Assembly: GCF_005938675.2 (NCBI RefSeq)
Contig: NZ_VCCH02000023.1
Span: forward strand, 1 to 64,000
Reading direction: 5' to 3'
DNA: 64,000 bases
Source of the DNA: Mycobacterium sp. KBS0706
Lineage (GTDB): Bacteria; Pseudomonadota; Alphaproteobacteria; DSM-16000; Inquilinaceae
The position numbers were made by a program, and so were the translations under genes. Positions within the stretch are counted from its first letter, which is position 1. Each line of letters starts with the position of its first letter. This document shows, in pieces, positions 42,855 to 51,312 of the stretch. A model generated the notes under the pieces. The model worked only from the letters and a program-made list of their open reading frames with translations, was not told where the DNA came from and did not search any database.

Positions 42855-44024
42855 TTGGCAGTGATCGAGTCGCCGCTCTCGCTTTATGCGGATCTCATGG
42901 GTGAGGTTCTTCTGCCGTTCTGGTCCACGGAGGGCTTCGCAACCAGACAGCAGATGTTTTGCGAGCGCCTTGATTTCGCCGGGCGTCCGATCGACGACGT
43001 GCCGCACCGTGCCATGGTGCAGGCGCGCCAGATCTTCGTCTTCAGCCATGCGGCGCTTGTCGGGGTGTTTCCCGCCGGCGCCGAACCGGCGATGCGGGCG
43101 CTCGACGGGCTGCTGAACCGGTTCTGCGACGATGGCGATCTGCGGGACGGCGTGCCGTTCTCGGTCTCGTCCTCCGGAAAGGTGATCTCGGCAACCCGAG
43201 ACAGTTACACCCACGCGTTCATGCTGTTCGCTCTGGCGGCGGCCTATCGCCTGACCGGTGAGCCGCGGCTGCGGCGTGCAATCGACCAGACGGTGGCGTT
43301 CGTCGATCGACGGCTCATCGACGAACGACATTTCGGCCTTCACGATCGCCATCCGGATCCAAGCGGATTGAAATCGCAGAATCCGCTGATGCATCTGCTC
43401 GAAGCCTATCTCGCACTCCACGAGGCCCTGCCGGAAGGTCCGTTCCTCGACCGGGCGGGGACCATCGTGGCGCATTTCGGCGCCAAGCTGTTTCAAGACG
43501 AGCCGGGCATCCTCCTGGAGCACTACGATGCTGACTGGTCGTCGCTGCCAGGCGAGCCTGCGGGGCAATTCTTCGAACCTGGCCATCAGTTCGAATGGGC
43601 TTGGCTGTTGCAGTGGTACGGCGCCCTCTCAGGGACGGATCAGAGTATGTTTGCAGACCGGCTGTGGCAGGCCGCCGGCCGCCATGGCATGACCGCAGAC
43701 GGCCTGTGCTTCGACGAGGTCGGCATTGACCTCAGGCCGCGCAAGCTATCGCACCGCCTCTGGCCTCACGCCGAAGGGGCCAAGGCCGCTGCCGTTCGTC
43801 ATGCTTCAGGTGATCCTCGCGCCGCAGACGTGGCTGCAGCGATGGTTGGCGCCCTCACCAAAACGTTCCTCAATCGCCCGTTCCCCGCTGGCTGGATCGA
43901 CCGCGTCGACCCGGACGGCCGAGCGCTGACCGATTTCGTTCCGGCGAGCAGTCTGTATCATCTGTATTCGGCATTTTCCGAATTGTCCCGACACAGTAGA
44001 GATGACAGCGCCTCCGGCGAATGA
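42855..44024 (+). CDS. AGE-family (N-acylglucosamine 2-epimerase) sugar epimerase/isomerase
   Basis: A 389-residue (alpha/alpha)6-barrel protein of the N-acylglucosamine 2-epimerase family, which includes mannose and sulfoquinovose aldose-ketose isomerases. Visible are RQIFVFSHAA (about 57-66), SRDSYTHAFMLFALAA-like ATRDSYTHAF, NPLMHLLEAYLAL and the catalytic-type EPGHQFEWAWLL (about 240-251), with LWPHAEGAKAA near 300. The conserved histidines that serve as acid/base are in the last two motifs. It lies between gmhB and hldE, where a sedoheptulose-7-phosphate isomerase (GmhA) gene would be expected. The start is uncertain: TTG 42855 or GTG 42861. Confidence 0.83.
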   Translation: MAVIESPLSLYADLMGEVLLPFWSTEGFATRQQMFCERLDFAGRPIDDVPHRAMVQARQIFVFSHAALVGVFPAGAEPAMRALDGLLNRFCDDGDLRDGVPFSVSSSGKVISATRDSYTHAFMLFALAAAYRLTGEPRLRRAIDQTVAFVDRRLIDERHFGLHDRHPDPSGLKSQNPLMHLLEAYLALHEALPEGPFLDRAGTIVAHFGAKLFQDEPGILLEHYDADWSSLPGEPAGQFFEPGHQFEWAWLLQWYGALSGTDQSMFADRLWQAAGRHGMTADGLCFDEVGIDLRPRKLSHRLWPHAEGAKAAAVRHASGDPRAADVAAAMVGALTKTFLNRPFPAGWIDRVDPDGRALTDFVPASSLYHLYSAFSELSRHSRDDSASGE

Positions 44025-44057
44025 ATCCGGCCTTGAGAGTGTGGGAGCAGGCGAGGA

Positions 44058-45539
44058 ATGCAGGGTATTAGTGAGAGGTTCGCGGCCGCCCGGGTTGCAG
44101 TGGTCGGAGACCTCATGCTCGACGTCTACATCGAGGGCGAGGTTCACCGAGTCTCGCCTGAAGCGCCCGTGCCGGTGGTTCGGCTCACGTCGGAGCGCGC
44201 AGTGCCGGGCGGCGCCGCCAATGTCGCCGCCAATATCGCCTCGCTCGGCGGAACGGTCACCCTCGTCGGTGTCGCCGGCCGGGACAGCGCCTTCGCTCAG
44301 CTCTCCGAGCAGCTCCAGCGGGTGGGACGGGTCGATCTTTCGACAACCGTATTCGACGACAGCCGCGGCACGATAACGAAGACGCGTCTTCTCGGCCATC
44401 GCCAGCAGATCGCCCGGATCGATCGGGAGACCCTCCGGCCGGTTGCGCCGGAGATCGAGACGCAACTGATTGAGCGCGCCTGCGCAGCCATTGACAGCTG
44501 CGACATCGTCATCCTGTCGGACTATGGCAAGGGTGTGCTCACGGATATGGTGCTGCAGCGTACGCTCGCTTATGCCCAGGCGGTCGGCAAGCGCGTGGTG
44601 GTCGATCCCAAGCGGCGCGATTTGTCGGCTTATCGTGGCGCCTCGATCATCACGCCGAACCGTGCTGAGCTCGCACTCGCCACCGGGCGACCATGCGAAA
44701 CCGACGAGGAGGCCGAAGCGGCCGCGCGGCTTGCCCACGAGATCTGCGACGCCGACGTGCTTCTGACGCGCTCGGAGAAGGGCATGTCCTATTTTGCGCG
44801 ATCGGGCGACCCGATCCACTTGGCGACGATCGCTCGTGAGGTGTTCGACGTATCCGGCGCTGGCGACACCGTGGTCGCCGTGCTCGGTGCCGCACTCGCA
44901 GCGGGTTTCCCGCTCGCGGAGGCAATGAATGCCTCGAATCATGCCGCCGGCCTCGTCGTGGCCAAGCTCGGCACGGCCACTGTGTCGTGCGAGGAGCTCG
45001 TCCTGGCGCTGCACGGCGGCGCCCAGGCCCTCGACGTCGAGGACGGCCGCTTGGTGGCGCTGGACGAGTTGATGCGGATACGCGCGTTCTGGCGAGCCAA
45101 CAACCTCACCGTCGGCATCGCCAACGGCTGCTTCGATCTGATCCATCCCGGCCACGTCTCGCTGATCCGCCAAGCGGCCGCGGCCTGCGACCGGCTTGTG
45201 ATGGCGCTCAACACCGACGCCTCGGTGCAGCGCCTCAAGGGGCCAACCAGGCCGGTTCAGGCCGAGATAGCGCGGGCGGAGGTGATGGGCGCGCTGAAGG
45301 GAGTCGCCGCGGTGGTGCTGTTCGACGAGGACACACCCTACGAGCTTATCAAGGCGCTGCGCCCGGACGTGCTGGTCAAGGGAGCGGACTATACAGAGGA
45401 ACTGGTGATCGGCGCGGATATCGTACGGGCAGGCGGCGGCACGGTGCTCCTGGCGGCGCTGACCCCCGGCCAGTCGACCACGAGGCTGATATCGCAACGG
45501 CCCGCGACGGTGGCCACCCACGGAGACAAGCCATCATGA
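44058..45539 (+). CDS. hldE: Bifunctional heptose-7-phosphate kinase / heptose-1-phosphate adenylyltransferase
   Basis: A 493-residue fusion enzyme. Residues about 1-320 are a PfkB-type kinase (GGAANVAANIASLGG near 53, and the catalytic DVSGAGDTVVAVLG near 268) that phosphorylates D-glycero-D-manno-heptose 7-phosphate at C1. Residues about 345-480 are a cytidylyltransferase-like domain (GCFDLIHPGHVSLI with HxGH, then NTDASVQRLKG) that makes the ADP-sugar. The start is 33 bp after the AGE gene and the stop overlaps hldD (ATGA). Product and context match lipopolysaccharide core heptose synthesis. Confidence 0.96.
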   Translation: MQGISERFAAARVAVVGDLMLDVYIEGEVHRVSPEAPVPVVRLTSERAVPGGAANVAANIASLGGTVTLVGVAGRDSAFAQLSEQLQRVGRVDLSTTVFDDSRGTITKTRLLGHRQQIARIDRETLRPVAPEIETQLIERACAAIDSCDIVILSDYGKGVLTDMVLQRTLAYAQAVGKRVVVDPKRRDLSAYRGASIITPNRAELALATGRPCETDEEAEAAARLAHEICDADVLLTRSEKGMSYFARSGDPIHLATIAREVFDVSGAGDTVVAVLGAALAAGFPLAEAMNASNHAAGLVVAKLGTATVSCEELVLALHGGAQALDVEDGRLVALDELMRIRAFWRANNLTVGIANGCFDLIHPGHVSLIRQAAAACDRLVMALNTDASVQRLKGPTRPVQAEIARAEVMGALKGVAAVVLFDEDTPYELIKALRPDVLVKGADYTEELVIGADIVRAGGGTVLLAALTPGQSTTRLISQRPATVATHGDKPS

Positions 45540-46516
45540 TCATCTTGACCGGCGGCGCGGGCTTCATCGGCTCCAACATCGCCGCCGACCTCAACGAAGC
45601 CGGCCGGACCGACATCGTTATTGCCGACGCGCTCGGGACCGATGCCAAATGGCGCAATATTGCCAAGCGACGCTTCTCGGACATCATCTTCCCCGACGAG
45701 ATCGAGCCGTTCCTGGCCGGGCGCTCCGGTGTCGAGGCGGTGATCCATATGGGAGCGAATTCGTCGACCACCGCGACCGATGCCGATGAGATCGTGCGCT
45801 CGAACTTCCGGCTCTCGACCCGGCTTTGGAACTGGTGCACCCGGACCCGCACGCCGCTGATCTACGCCTCCTCGGCGGCGACCTATGGCGACGGCTCTGC
45901 CGGCTTCGTCGACGACGACAGCGACGAGGCGCTGGGCCGCCTGCAGCCCATGAATCTTTATGGCTGGTCCAAGCACACTTTCGATTGCTGGGCACTTGAG
46001 CGCGCCCGCCGTGGCGACGCTCCTCCGCAATGGGCCGGGCTCAAGTTCTTCAATGTCTATGGCCCTAACGAGTCTCACAAGGGCGACATGCAGAGCCTCG
46101 TCGCGAAGAACACCCAGTCGATCGCGGAGGGGAAGACCATCCGGATGTTCAAGTCGCACAAAGAGGGCTTTGGCGACGGTGAGCAGTCGCGGGATTTTGT
46201 CTATGTCAAGGACTGCACGGCAGTGATTTCTTGGCTTCTGGCCAACCCGATGACCTGCGGGCTATTCAATCTCGGCACCGGCAAGGCCCGCTCGTTCCGG
46301 GATCTGATGCTTGCTGTCGGTGGTGCGCTCGGGCAGCCGGTCGCATTCGACTATGTCGACATGCCGGTCGCGATCCGGGCACAGTACCAATACTTCACCC
46401 AAGCTGAGATGACGAAGCTTCGCCGAGCCGGCTACCAAGCGCCGTTCCACACGCTCGAGGATGGCGTGCGAGACTACGTGCAGGGCTACCTGACGAAGGC
46501 CGACCGGTACCGCTAA
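45536..46516 (+). CDS. hldD: ADP-L-glycero-D-manno-heptose 6-epimerase
   Basis: A 326-residue extended SDR. It has the NADP-binding GGAGFIGSN (6-14), the catalytic Tyr-x3-Lys in YGWSKHTFD (about 141-149) and the family segments NVYGPNESHKGDMQS and DFVYVKDC. It converts ADP-D-glycero- to ADP-L-glycero-D-manno-heptose, the last step before heptosyltransfer. Translation is coupled to hldE by a 4-bp overlap. Confidence 0.95.
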   Translation: MIILTGGAGFIGSNIAADLNEAGRTDIVIADALGTDAKWRNIAKRRFSDIIFPDEIEPFLAGRSGVEAVIHMGANSSTTATDADEIVRSNFRLSTRLWNWCTRTRTPLIYASSAATYGDGSAGFVDDDSDEALGRLQPMNLYGWSKHTFDCWALERARRGDAPPQWAGLKFFNVYGPNESHKGDMQSLVAKNTQSIAEGKTIRMFKSHKEGFGDGEQSRDFVYVKDCTAVISWLLANPMTCGLFNLGTGKARSFRDLMLAVGGALGQPVAFDYVDMPVAIRAQYQYFTQAEMTKLRRAGYQAPFHTLEDGVRDYVQGYLTKADRYR

Positions 46517-46577
46517 TGCCGCACGGCCTCCTCGGCCGCCTCTTGGGCGGTCGGGGCCGAGGTGGCGGGCGCCCCTG

Positions 46578-47204
46578 TCAGCCCTGCAGCGCCCGCCAGG
46601 CCTCGGCGAAGGATGCGGCGGTGGCGGCGACCTCGGCCGCGGTCATGCCGGGCTTGTACAGGGCGGAGCCGAGGCCGAAGCCGGTGGTGCCGGCGTCGCG
46701 ATAGGCTGCCATCCGGTCCGGCGTGATGCCGCCAACCGCGATCAGCGGCACCGCGGCCGGGACCACGGCGCGCCAGGCCTTGACCACGGCGGGCGGGACC
46801 GCCTCGGCCGGGAAGATCTTCACGGCATCGGCGCCGGCCTTCAGCGCCGCGAAGGCCTCGGTCGGGGTGGCGGCGCCAGGGGCGCAGACCAGGTTCAGCC
46901 GCTTCGCCTCGGCGATGACCTCGACATCGGCATGCGGCATCACGATCAGCCGGCCGCCGGAGGCCTGCACCCGGGCGACGTCCTCGCGCTTCAGCACCGT
47001 GCCGGCGCCGATCAGCGCCTGCGAACCGAAGCGGTCGGCCAGGCGGCGGATGCTGTCGAAGGGCTGGGGCGAGTTCAGCGGCACCTCGATGCAGCCAAAC
47101 CCGGCTTCGACCAAGGCGGCGCCGATGGCCTCGACCTCCTCCGGCTTGACGCCGCGCAGGATGGCGACCAGGGGCAGCCCGGCGAGGGCATCGTGCAGAT
47201 TCAT
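46578..47204 (-). CDS. dgoA: 2-dehydro-3-deoxy-6-phosphogalactonate aldolase
   Basis: A 208-residue class I aldolase of the KDPG/KDPGal family. It contains LVAILRGVKPEEV (with the catalytic Glu later in CIEVPLNSP), IGAGTVL, the Schiff-base lysine in DAVKIFPAE (about residue 127) and AVGGITPDR. NSP rather than TTR after IEVPL is characteristic of the galactonate enzyme. It splits KDPGal to pyruvate and glyceraldehyde 3-phosphate. It starts 1 bp after the dgoK stop, forming a two-gene operon. Confidence 0.92.
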   Translation of the reverse strand: MNLHDALAGLPLVAILRGVKPEEVEAIGAALVEAGFGCIEVPLNSPQPFDSIRRLADRFGSQALIGAGTVLKREDVARVQASGGRLIVMPHADVEVIAEAKRLNLVCAPGAATPTEAFAALKAGADAVKIFPAEAVPPAVVKAWRAVVPAAVPLIAVGGITPDRMAAYRDAGTTGFGLGSALYKPGMTAAEVAATAASFAEAWRALQG

Positions 47205-47205
47205 G

Positions 47206-48114
47206 TCACACCAGCTCCGCATGCTTGGCCAGGCGCCACAGCGCCTTGACCGTGGTGTCGGCCGGGGCGATTCGGCTGCGCAGCCCGGCGGCCTCGATCG
47301 CTTCGGCATAACGGGCCGACAGCTCGGCGCCGCCGACGATGGTGACCTCGTCCGGCGCGGCACCGGTGGCGTCGGCCACGGTGGAGCGGGCATCGGCCAC
47401 CTCGGCCCCGATCAGCAGGCCGGAGAGATAGGATCCGGCCGCCTTCGGCTCGAGTTCGCCGAACAGGCCGAGGGTGCGGACGCTGAACAGCCGGCGCAGC
47501 AGGCCGCCGCCGGCCGAGGCGCCGACTGCGAGGCCACGGCGGAAGGCCGGCTGGTCGTAGGCGCGGCCATCCATCAGCCGGCCCAGGATGCTGTGCTCGG
47601 CCAGGACGGCGAAGGCCTCGCCAGTCATCGAGGTGGCGAACCAGGCGATCCTGCCATCCTCGGCCAGGGCCCATTTGCTGTGCGTGCCGGGCAGGACATA
47701 GAGACGGCGGCCGGTCGCCGGCGCGTCGCCGAGGATCTGCACCTCCTCGCCGCGCATCACGTCGGGGATGCCGTCGGCATCGACCCGGCTGACGCCGGGG
47801 ACGATTCGCAGGCTGACACCCAGCGAGGTCGGCACCTCAATCAGCTTGGCGACCAGCGCCGCCGCGTCGGCGGGGCAATCGGCATAGGGCGCCTCGGCCC
47901 AGCCCTGGCGGCTGCCGATCATGCCGGAGGCGATGGCGGCCTTGGCGCCGGCGGCGATCCACTGCCCCGCCACCTGCTTGAACACGGCGTCGAAATCGCC
48001 GCCGGGGACCTTGAGGATGCCGAGCGGGGCCGACGCCTCGTCCCGCACGGCGCCGTCGGCGTCGAGCAGCCAGGCGCGGAGCGAGGAGGTTCCCCAGTCG
48101 AGGGCGACGAGCAT
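47206..48114 (-). CDS. dgoK: 2-dehydro-3-deoxygalactonokinase
   Basis: A 302-residue kinase of the DgoK family. It begins MLVALDWGTSSLRAWLLD, the ATP-phosphate loop, and continues with IASGMIGSRQGWAEAPY and VLPGTHSKWA, both hallmarks of the family. It phosphorylates 2-dehydro-3-deoxy-D-galactonate, the second step of galactonate breakdown, before DgoA. The start at 48114 excludes an upstream frame that runs into the tRNA gene. No galactonate dehydratase or transporter gene is seen nearby. Confidence 0.93.
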   Translation of the reverse strand: MLVALDWGTSSLRAWLLDADGAVRDEASAPLGILKVPGGDFDAVFKQVAGQWIAAGAKAAIASGMIGSRQGWAEAPYADCPADAAALVAKLIEVPTSLGVSLRIVPGVSRVDADGIPDVMRGEEVQILGDAPATGRRLYVLPGTHSKWALAEDGRIAWFATSMTGEAFAVLAEHSILGRLMDGRAYDQPAFRRGLAVGASAGGGLLRRLFSVRTLGLFGELEPKAAGSYLSGLLIGAEVADARSTVADATGAAPDEVTIVGGAELSARYAEAIEAAGLRSRIAPADTTVKALWRLAKHAELV

Positions 48115-48134
48115 GATGCGAGTCCGGAAGAAAA

Positions 48135-48211
48135 TGGTCGGAGCGGCGAGATTCGAACTCGCGACCCCTTGCACCCCATGCAAGTGCGCTACCAGGCTGC
48201 GCTACGCTCCG
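48135..48211 (-). tRNA. tRNA-Pro (anticodon GGG)
   Basis: A 77-base cloverleaf on the minus strand. The acceptor stem CGGAGCG pairs with CGCTCCG, followed by ACCA with the CCA end encoded. The anticodon stem CTTGC/GCAAG encloses ATGGGGT, giving anticodon GGG. The T loop TTCGAAT is present. It lies just upstream of dgoK on the same strand. Confidence 0.95.
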
Positions 48212-48307
48212 ACCGGGGGCCGCCGCCGGACAGAGCCGGGCGGCAAGCGGGCGGGACTATAACCAGCACCCCGCCCCTATGCAACGACCATGCTGGGGCA
48301 ATCCGGA

Positions 48308-49063
48308 TCAGGCGACGCTGGCCTGGGCGATGGCCCAGAAATCATCGGCCTTCAGGCTGGCGCCGCCGACCAGGGCGCCGTCGACATTGGGCACCGCCAG
48401 CAGCTCGGCGGCGTTGGCCGGCTTGACCGAGCCGCCATAGAGGATGTGGATGCCCGCCGCCTCGGACGGCACGTGCGCGCCCAGCGCCGCGCGGATATGG
48501 GCGTGCACCTCGGCCACGTCGGCCGCGGTCGGGGTGCGGCCGGTGCCGATGGCCCAGACCGGCTCATAGGCGATCACCGTGTTCTCCGCCGTCGCTCCGC
48601 GCGGCAGGGACCCGGCGATCTGCCGGCTGCACACCTGCAGCGCCCGGCCGGCGTTGCGCTCGGCGTCGGTCTCGCCGACGCAGATGATCGCGACCAGGCC
48701 CTCGGCCTGGGCCGCCGCCGCCTTCTCGGCCACCACGAGGTCGATCTCGCCATGGTCCTGGCGCCGCTCGGAATGGCCGACGATGACGTGGCTGCAGCCG
48801 AGATCGGCCAGCATCCGGGCGGCGATGTCGCCGGTGTGGGCGCCGTCCTGCGCGGTGTGGCAGTCCTGGCCGCCGACCAGGAGGCCGCTGCCCTGCACCG
48901 CGTCGGCGATCGGCGCGATGATGGTCGCCGGCGGGCAGATCAGCAGGTCGAAGGCCGGGTCGACCGTGCGGGCCAGCCGCAGCGCGAGGTCGCGGGCCAG
49001 CGCCGTGCCCTCGGTGAGCAGCAGGTTCATCTTCCAGTTGCCCGCGATCAGCTTGCGCGCCAT
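48308..49063 (-). CDS. tpiA: Triose-phosphate isomerase
   Basis: A 251-residue TIM barrel enzyme interconverting glyceraldehyde 3-phosphate and dihydroxyacetone phosphate. Motifs are AGNWKMN with the catalytic Lys (about residue 12), IGHSERR with the catalytic His (about 96), [11 protein letters not shown] with the catalytic Glu (about 166), and the phosphate-binding YGGSVKPAN near 210. The start at 49063 has GGGAGAGAGG. It is divergent from ppiD, an arrangement shared by many alphaproteobacteria. Confidence 0.97.
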   Translation of the reverse strand: MARKLIAGNWKMNLLLTEGTALARDLALRLARTVDPAFDLLICPPATIIAPIADAVQGSGLLVGGQDCHTAQDGAHTGDIAARMLADLGCSHVIVGHSERRQDHGEIDLVVAEKAAAAQAEGLVAIICVGETDAERNAGRALQVCSRQIAGSLPRGATAENTVIAYEPVWAIGTGRTPTAADVAEVHAHIRAALGAHVPSEAAGIHILYGGSVKPANAAELLAVPNVDGALVGGASLKADDFWAIAQASVA

Positions 49064-49230
49064 CGGCCTCTCTCCCGCTGGTCCTCGAATGTCGCCCTTG
49101 ATGTAGCAATCCGAACGCTGCGGCGCCACAAGGACTCCTTGCGCATTGCTGCCCGGGAAGGCCGCACCTATGATGCGCGGCCCAACCGCCCGGGAGACCG
49201 GTGCGGCCTTGCCCTTTGTTCACGGTCGTC

Positions 49231-51102
49231 ATGCTGCAGCTTCTCCGCCACAAGGTCGGCTCCGTCGTCGTCAAGGTGCTGTTCGTCCTCCTGATCCTCA
49301 GCTTCGCGATCTGGGGCATCGGGGACATCTTTCGCAACCGGGGCCAGTCCGACACCGTGGCCACGGTCGGCGACGTGACGATCAGCCTGCAGCAGCTCGA
49401 CAACCAGTTCCGCTCCTATGCCCAGAGCCAGCGGATCCCGCTCTCCGTCGCCCAGCAGCTCGGCCTGCCGCAGCGCGTGCTGGACAATCTGGTGTCCGGC
49501 CTGCTGTACGACCGGATCGCCGCCGATCTCGGCTACGACCTGTCGACCGACGCCGTCGCCGACGCGGTGCGCAACAACCCGATGTTCCGGGACCCGGCCA
49601 CCAACCAGTTCAGCCGCGACCGCTTCCTGCAGCTGCTGCAGGCCAGCGGCACCAACGAGGCCGCCTTCATTGCCGGCCAGCGCGGCCAGATGGAGCAGCA
49701 GCAGGTGATGCGGGCGCTGTTCAGCGGCGCCGAGCCGCCGCAGGCGCTGGTCGACCCGATCTACAAGTATCGCCGCGAGGCCCGGGTGGCCGATACGGTC
49801 ACGCTGCGCAACGCCGACCAGACCGGCGTGCCGCAGCCGACCCAGGCCGATCTCGAGGCCTATCACAAGGACCATGGCGACAAGTTCCAGTCGCCCGAGT
49901 ACCGGACGCTGAGCGTCGTGCTGCTGAACACCGACGAGTTCGCCAAGACCGTCACGGTGTCGGAGGACGAGGCCCGCACCGCTTACGACAAGAATCAGGC
50001 CGCCTACCAGAAGCCGGAGATGCGCCGCTTCGACCAGGTGATCGCCCCGACCAAGGAACTGGCCGACCAGATCGCCGCGGCGGTGCGCGGCGGCAAGGCG
50101 GTGCAGCAGGCGGTGGACGAATCCGGCAACGCCGCGGTCAAGCTGATCCCGGTCGACTTCACCGCCAAGACCGCGATGCCGATCCCGGCCCTGGCCGACC
50201 CCGCCTTCACTTTGGCCGAGGGCCAGGCGACCGACCCGGTGCAGTCGCCCTTCGGCTGGCACGTGCTGGTGCTGACCGGCATCCAGCCGGCCCGCACCGT
50301 GCCGTTCGAGGAGGCGCGGGCCGAGATCGAGACCCAGCTGAAGCAGAGCAAGGCGGCCGACGCCCTGTACGACGCCGCCAACAAGTTCGAGGACGCACTG
50401 GCCGACAACGTGCCGATCGACAAGGCGGCGCAGGAGTTCGGTTTCACCGTCACCACGGTCCCGGCCGTGGCCCAGGACGGCACCACCCAGAGCGGCCAGC
50501 CGCTGTCGCCGCTGCCCGGCCAGGCGCAGATCCTGCAGGCCGCCTTCCAGGCGCAGCAGGGCGATGTCAGTCCGATGGGCACGATCGACGACAAGACCTC
50601 CTTCATCGTCCGGGTCGACGGCATCGTGCCGCCGGCGACCGAGCCCTTGGCCAAGGTGCGCGACGAGGTCGCCGCCGCCTGGACCGAGCAGAAGCAGGCC
50701 GATGCGGCCACGGCCCTGGCCACCGACGTCGCCAAGCGCCTGTCAGCCGGCGAGGCCGCCGCCGATGTCGCCAAGGCGGTCGGCGGGCAGTATGCCGAGA
50801 CCCCGGCGCTGCTGCGCGACGGCAGCAATGCCGGCGCCGTGCCCGCGGCGCTGGTGCGCGACCTGTTCGCCGCCAAGGTCGGCGGCACGGCGACGGCGGA
50901 AACGCCGGGCGGCCGGATCGTCGCCCGCCTGACCAAGGTCGAGCCGGCCAAGCCGGACGCCGCGGCCGAAGCCGCGGTGAAGCAGGATCTGAGCCGCGGC
51001 CTGGCGGTCGATGTCGGCGGCGGCCTGGACCAGGCGCTGCGCGCCCGCTATGGAGTCACTGTCGACCAGGCGGTCCTCGCCCGGCTGAACTACCAGGAAT
51101 GA
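49231..51102 (+). CDS. ppiD: SurA N-terminal/PpiD-like peptidyl-prolyl isomerase
   Basis: A 623-residue membrane-anchored chaperone. One N-terminal helix (about 10-30, VVVKVLFVLLILSFAIWGI) anchors it to the inner membrane. It is followed by the SurA_N-like domain (GDVTISLQQLDNQFR...) and a parvulin-type domain (about 240-350, ending SPFGWHVLVLTGIQPA). It helps outer-membrane proteins fold in the periplasm. The ATG at 49231 was chosen over a GTG ten codons upstream because it gives a normal short cytoplasmic tail. Confidence 0.9.
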   Translation: MLQLLRHKVGSVVVKVLFVLLILSFAIWGIGDIFRNRGQSDTVATVGDVTISLQQLDNQFRSYAQSQRIPLSVAQQLGLPQRVLDNLVSGLLYDRIAADLGYDLSTDAVADAVRNNPMFRDPATNQFSRDRFLQLLQASGTNEAAFIAGQRGQMEQQQVMRALFSGAEPPQALVDPIYKYRREARVADTVTLRNADQTGVPQPTQADLEAYHKDHGDKFQSPEYRTLSVVLLNTDEFAKTVTVSEDEARTAYDKNQAAYQKPEMRRFDQVIAPTKELADQIAAAVRGGKAVQQAVDESGNAAVKLIPVDFTAKTAMPIPALADPAFTLAEGQATDPVQSPFGWHVLVLTGIQPARTVPFEEARAEIETQLKQSKAADALYDAANKFEDALADNVPIDKAAQEFGFTVTTVPAVAQDGTTQSGQPLSPLPGQAQILQAAFQAQQGDVSPMGTIDDKTSFIVRVDGIVPPATEPLAKVRDEVAAAWTEQKQADAATALATDVAKRLSAGEAAADVAKAVGGQYAETPALLRDGSNAGAVPAALVRDLFAAKVGGTATAETPGGRIVARLTKVEPAKPDAAAEAAVKQDLSRGLAVDVGGGLDQALRARYGVTVDQAVLARLNYQE

Positions 51103-51139
51103 TGTCGATGGTTCCCCTCGCGGCGTCGCTGCGCCCCTG

Positions 51140-51158
51140 CGCCGGACCTGGTCCGGCG
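51140..51158. promoter_or_regulatory. Hairpin in the ppiD-trpE gap
   Basis: Perfect inverted repeat CGCCGGACC / GGTCCGGCG around one base, 38 bp after the ppiD stop. It may end ppiD transcription or be part of a trpE leader; no T run follows. Confidence 0.35.
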
Positions 51159-51312
51159 GCCCCGTCCTCCCCGCGCGGAGTGGCGATGGGCTGGCGCTGG
51201 GCGGATGCAGGGGCTGCGGCCCGGCGGCGCCCGGCGGGCGGCGGGGAGCGATGGCGTGGCGGCGACCGTTCCGCCCCCGCCCATTCCGCTCCCCTCATCG
51301 CAGGTCACAACC

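Noticed and set aside
44939-45532. Plus-strand frame overlapping the 3' half of hldE and running into hldD
   Set aside because: The part before 45536 is an Arg/Gly-rich shadow of hldE; only the portion from 45536 (hldD) is real.
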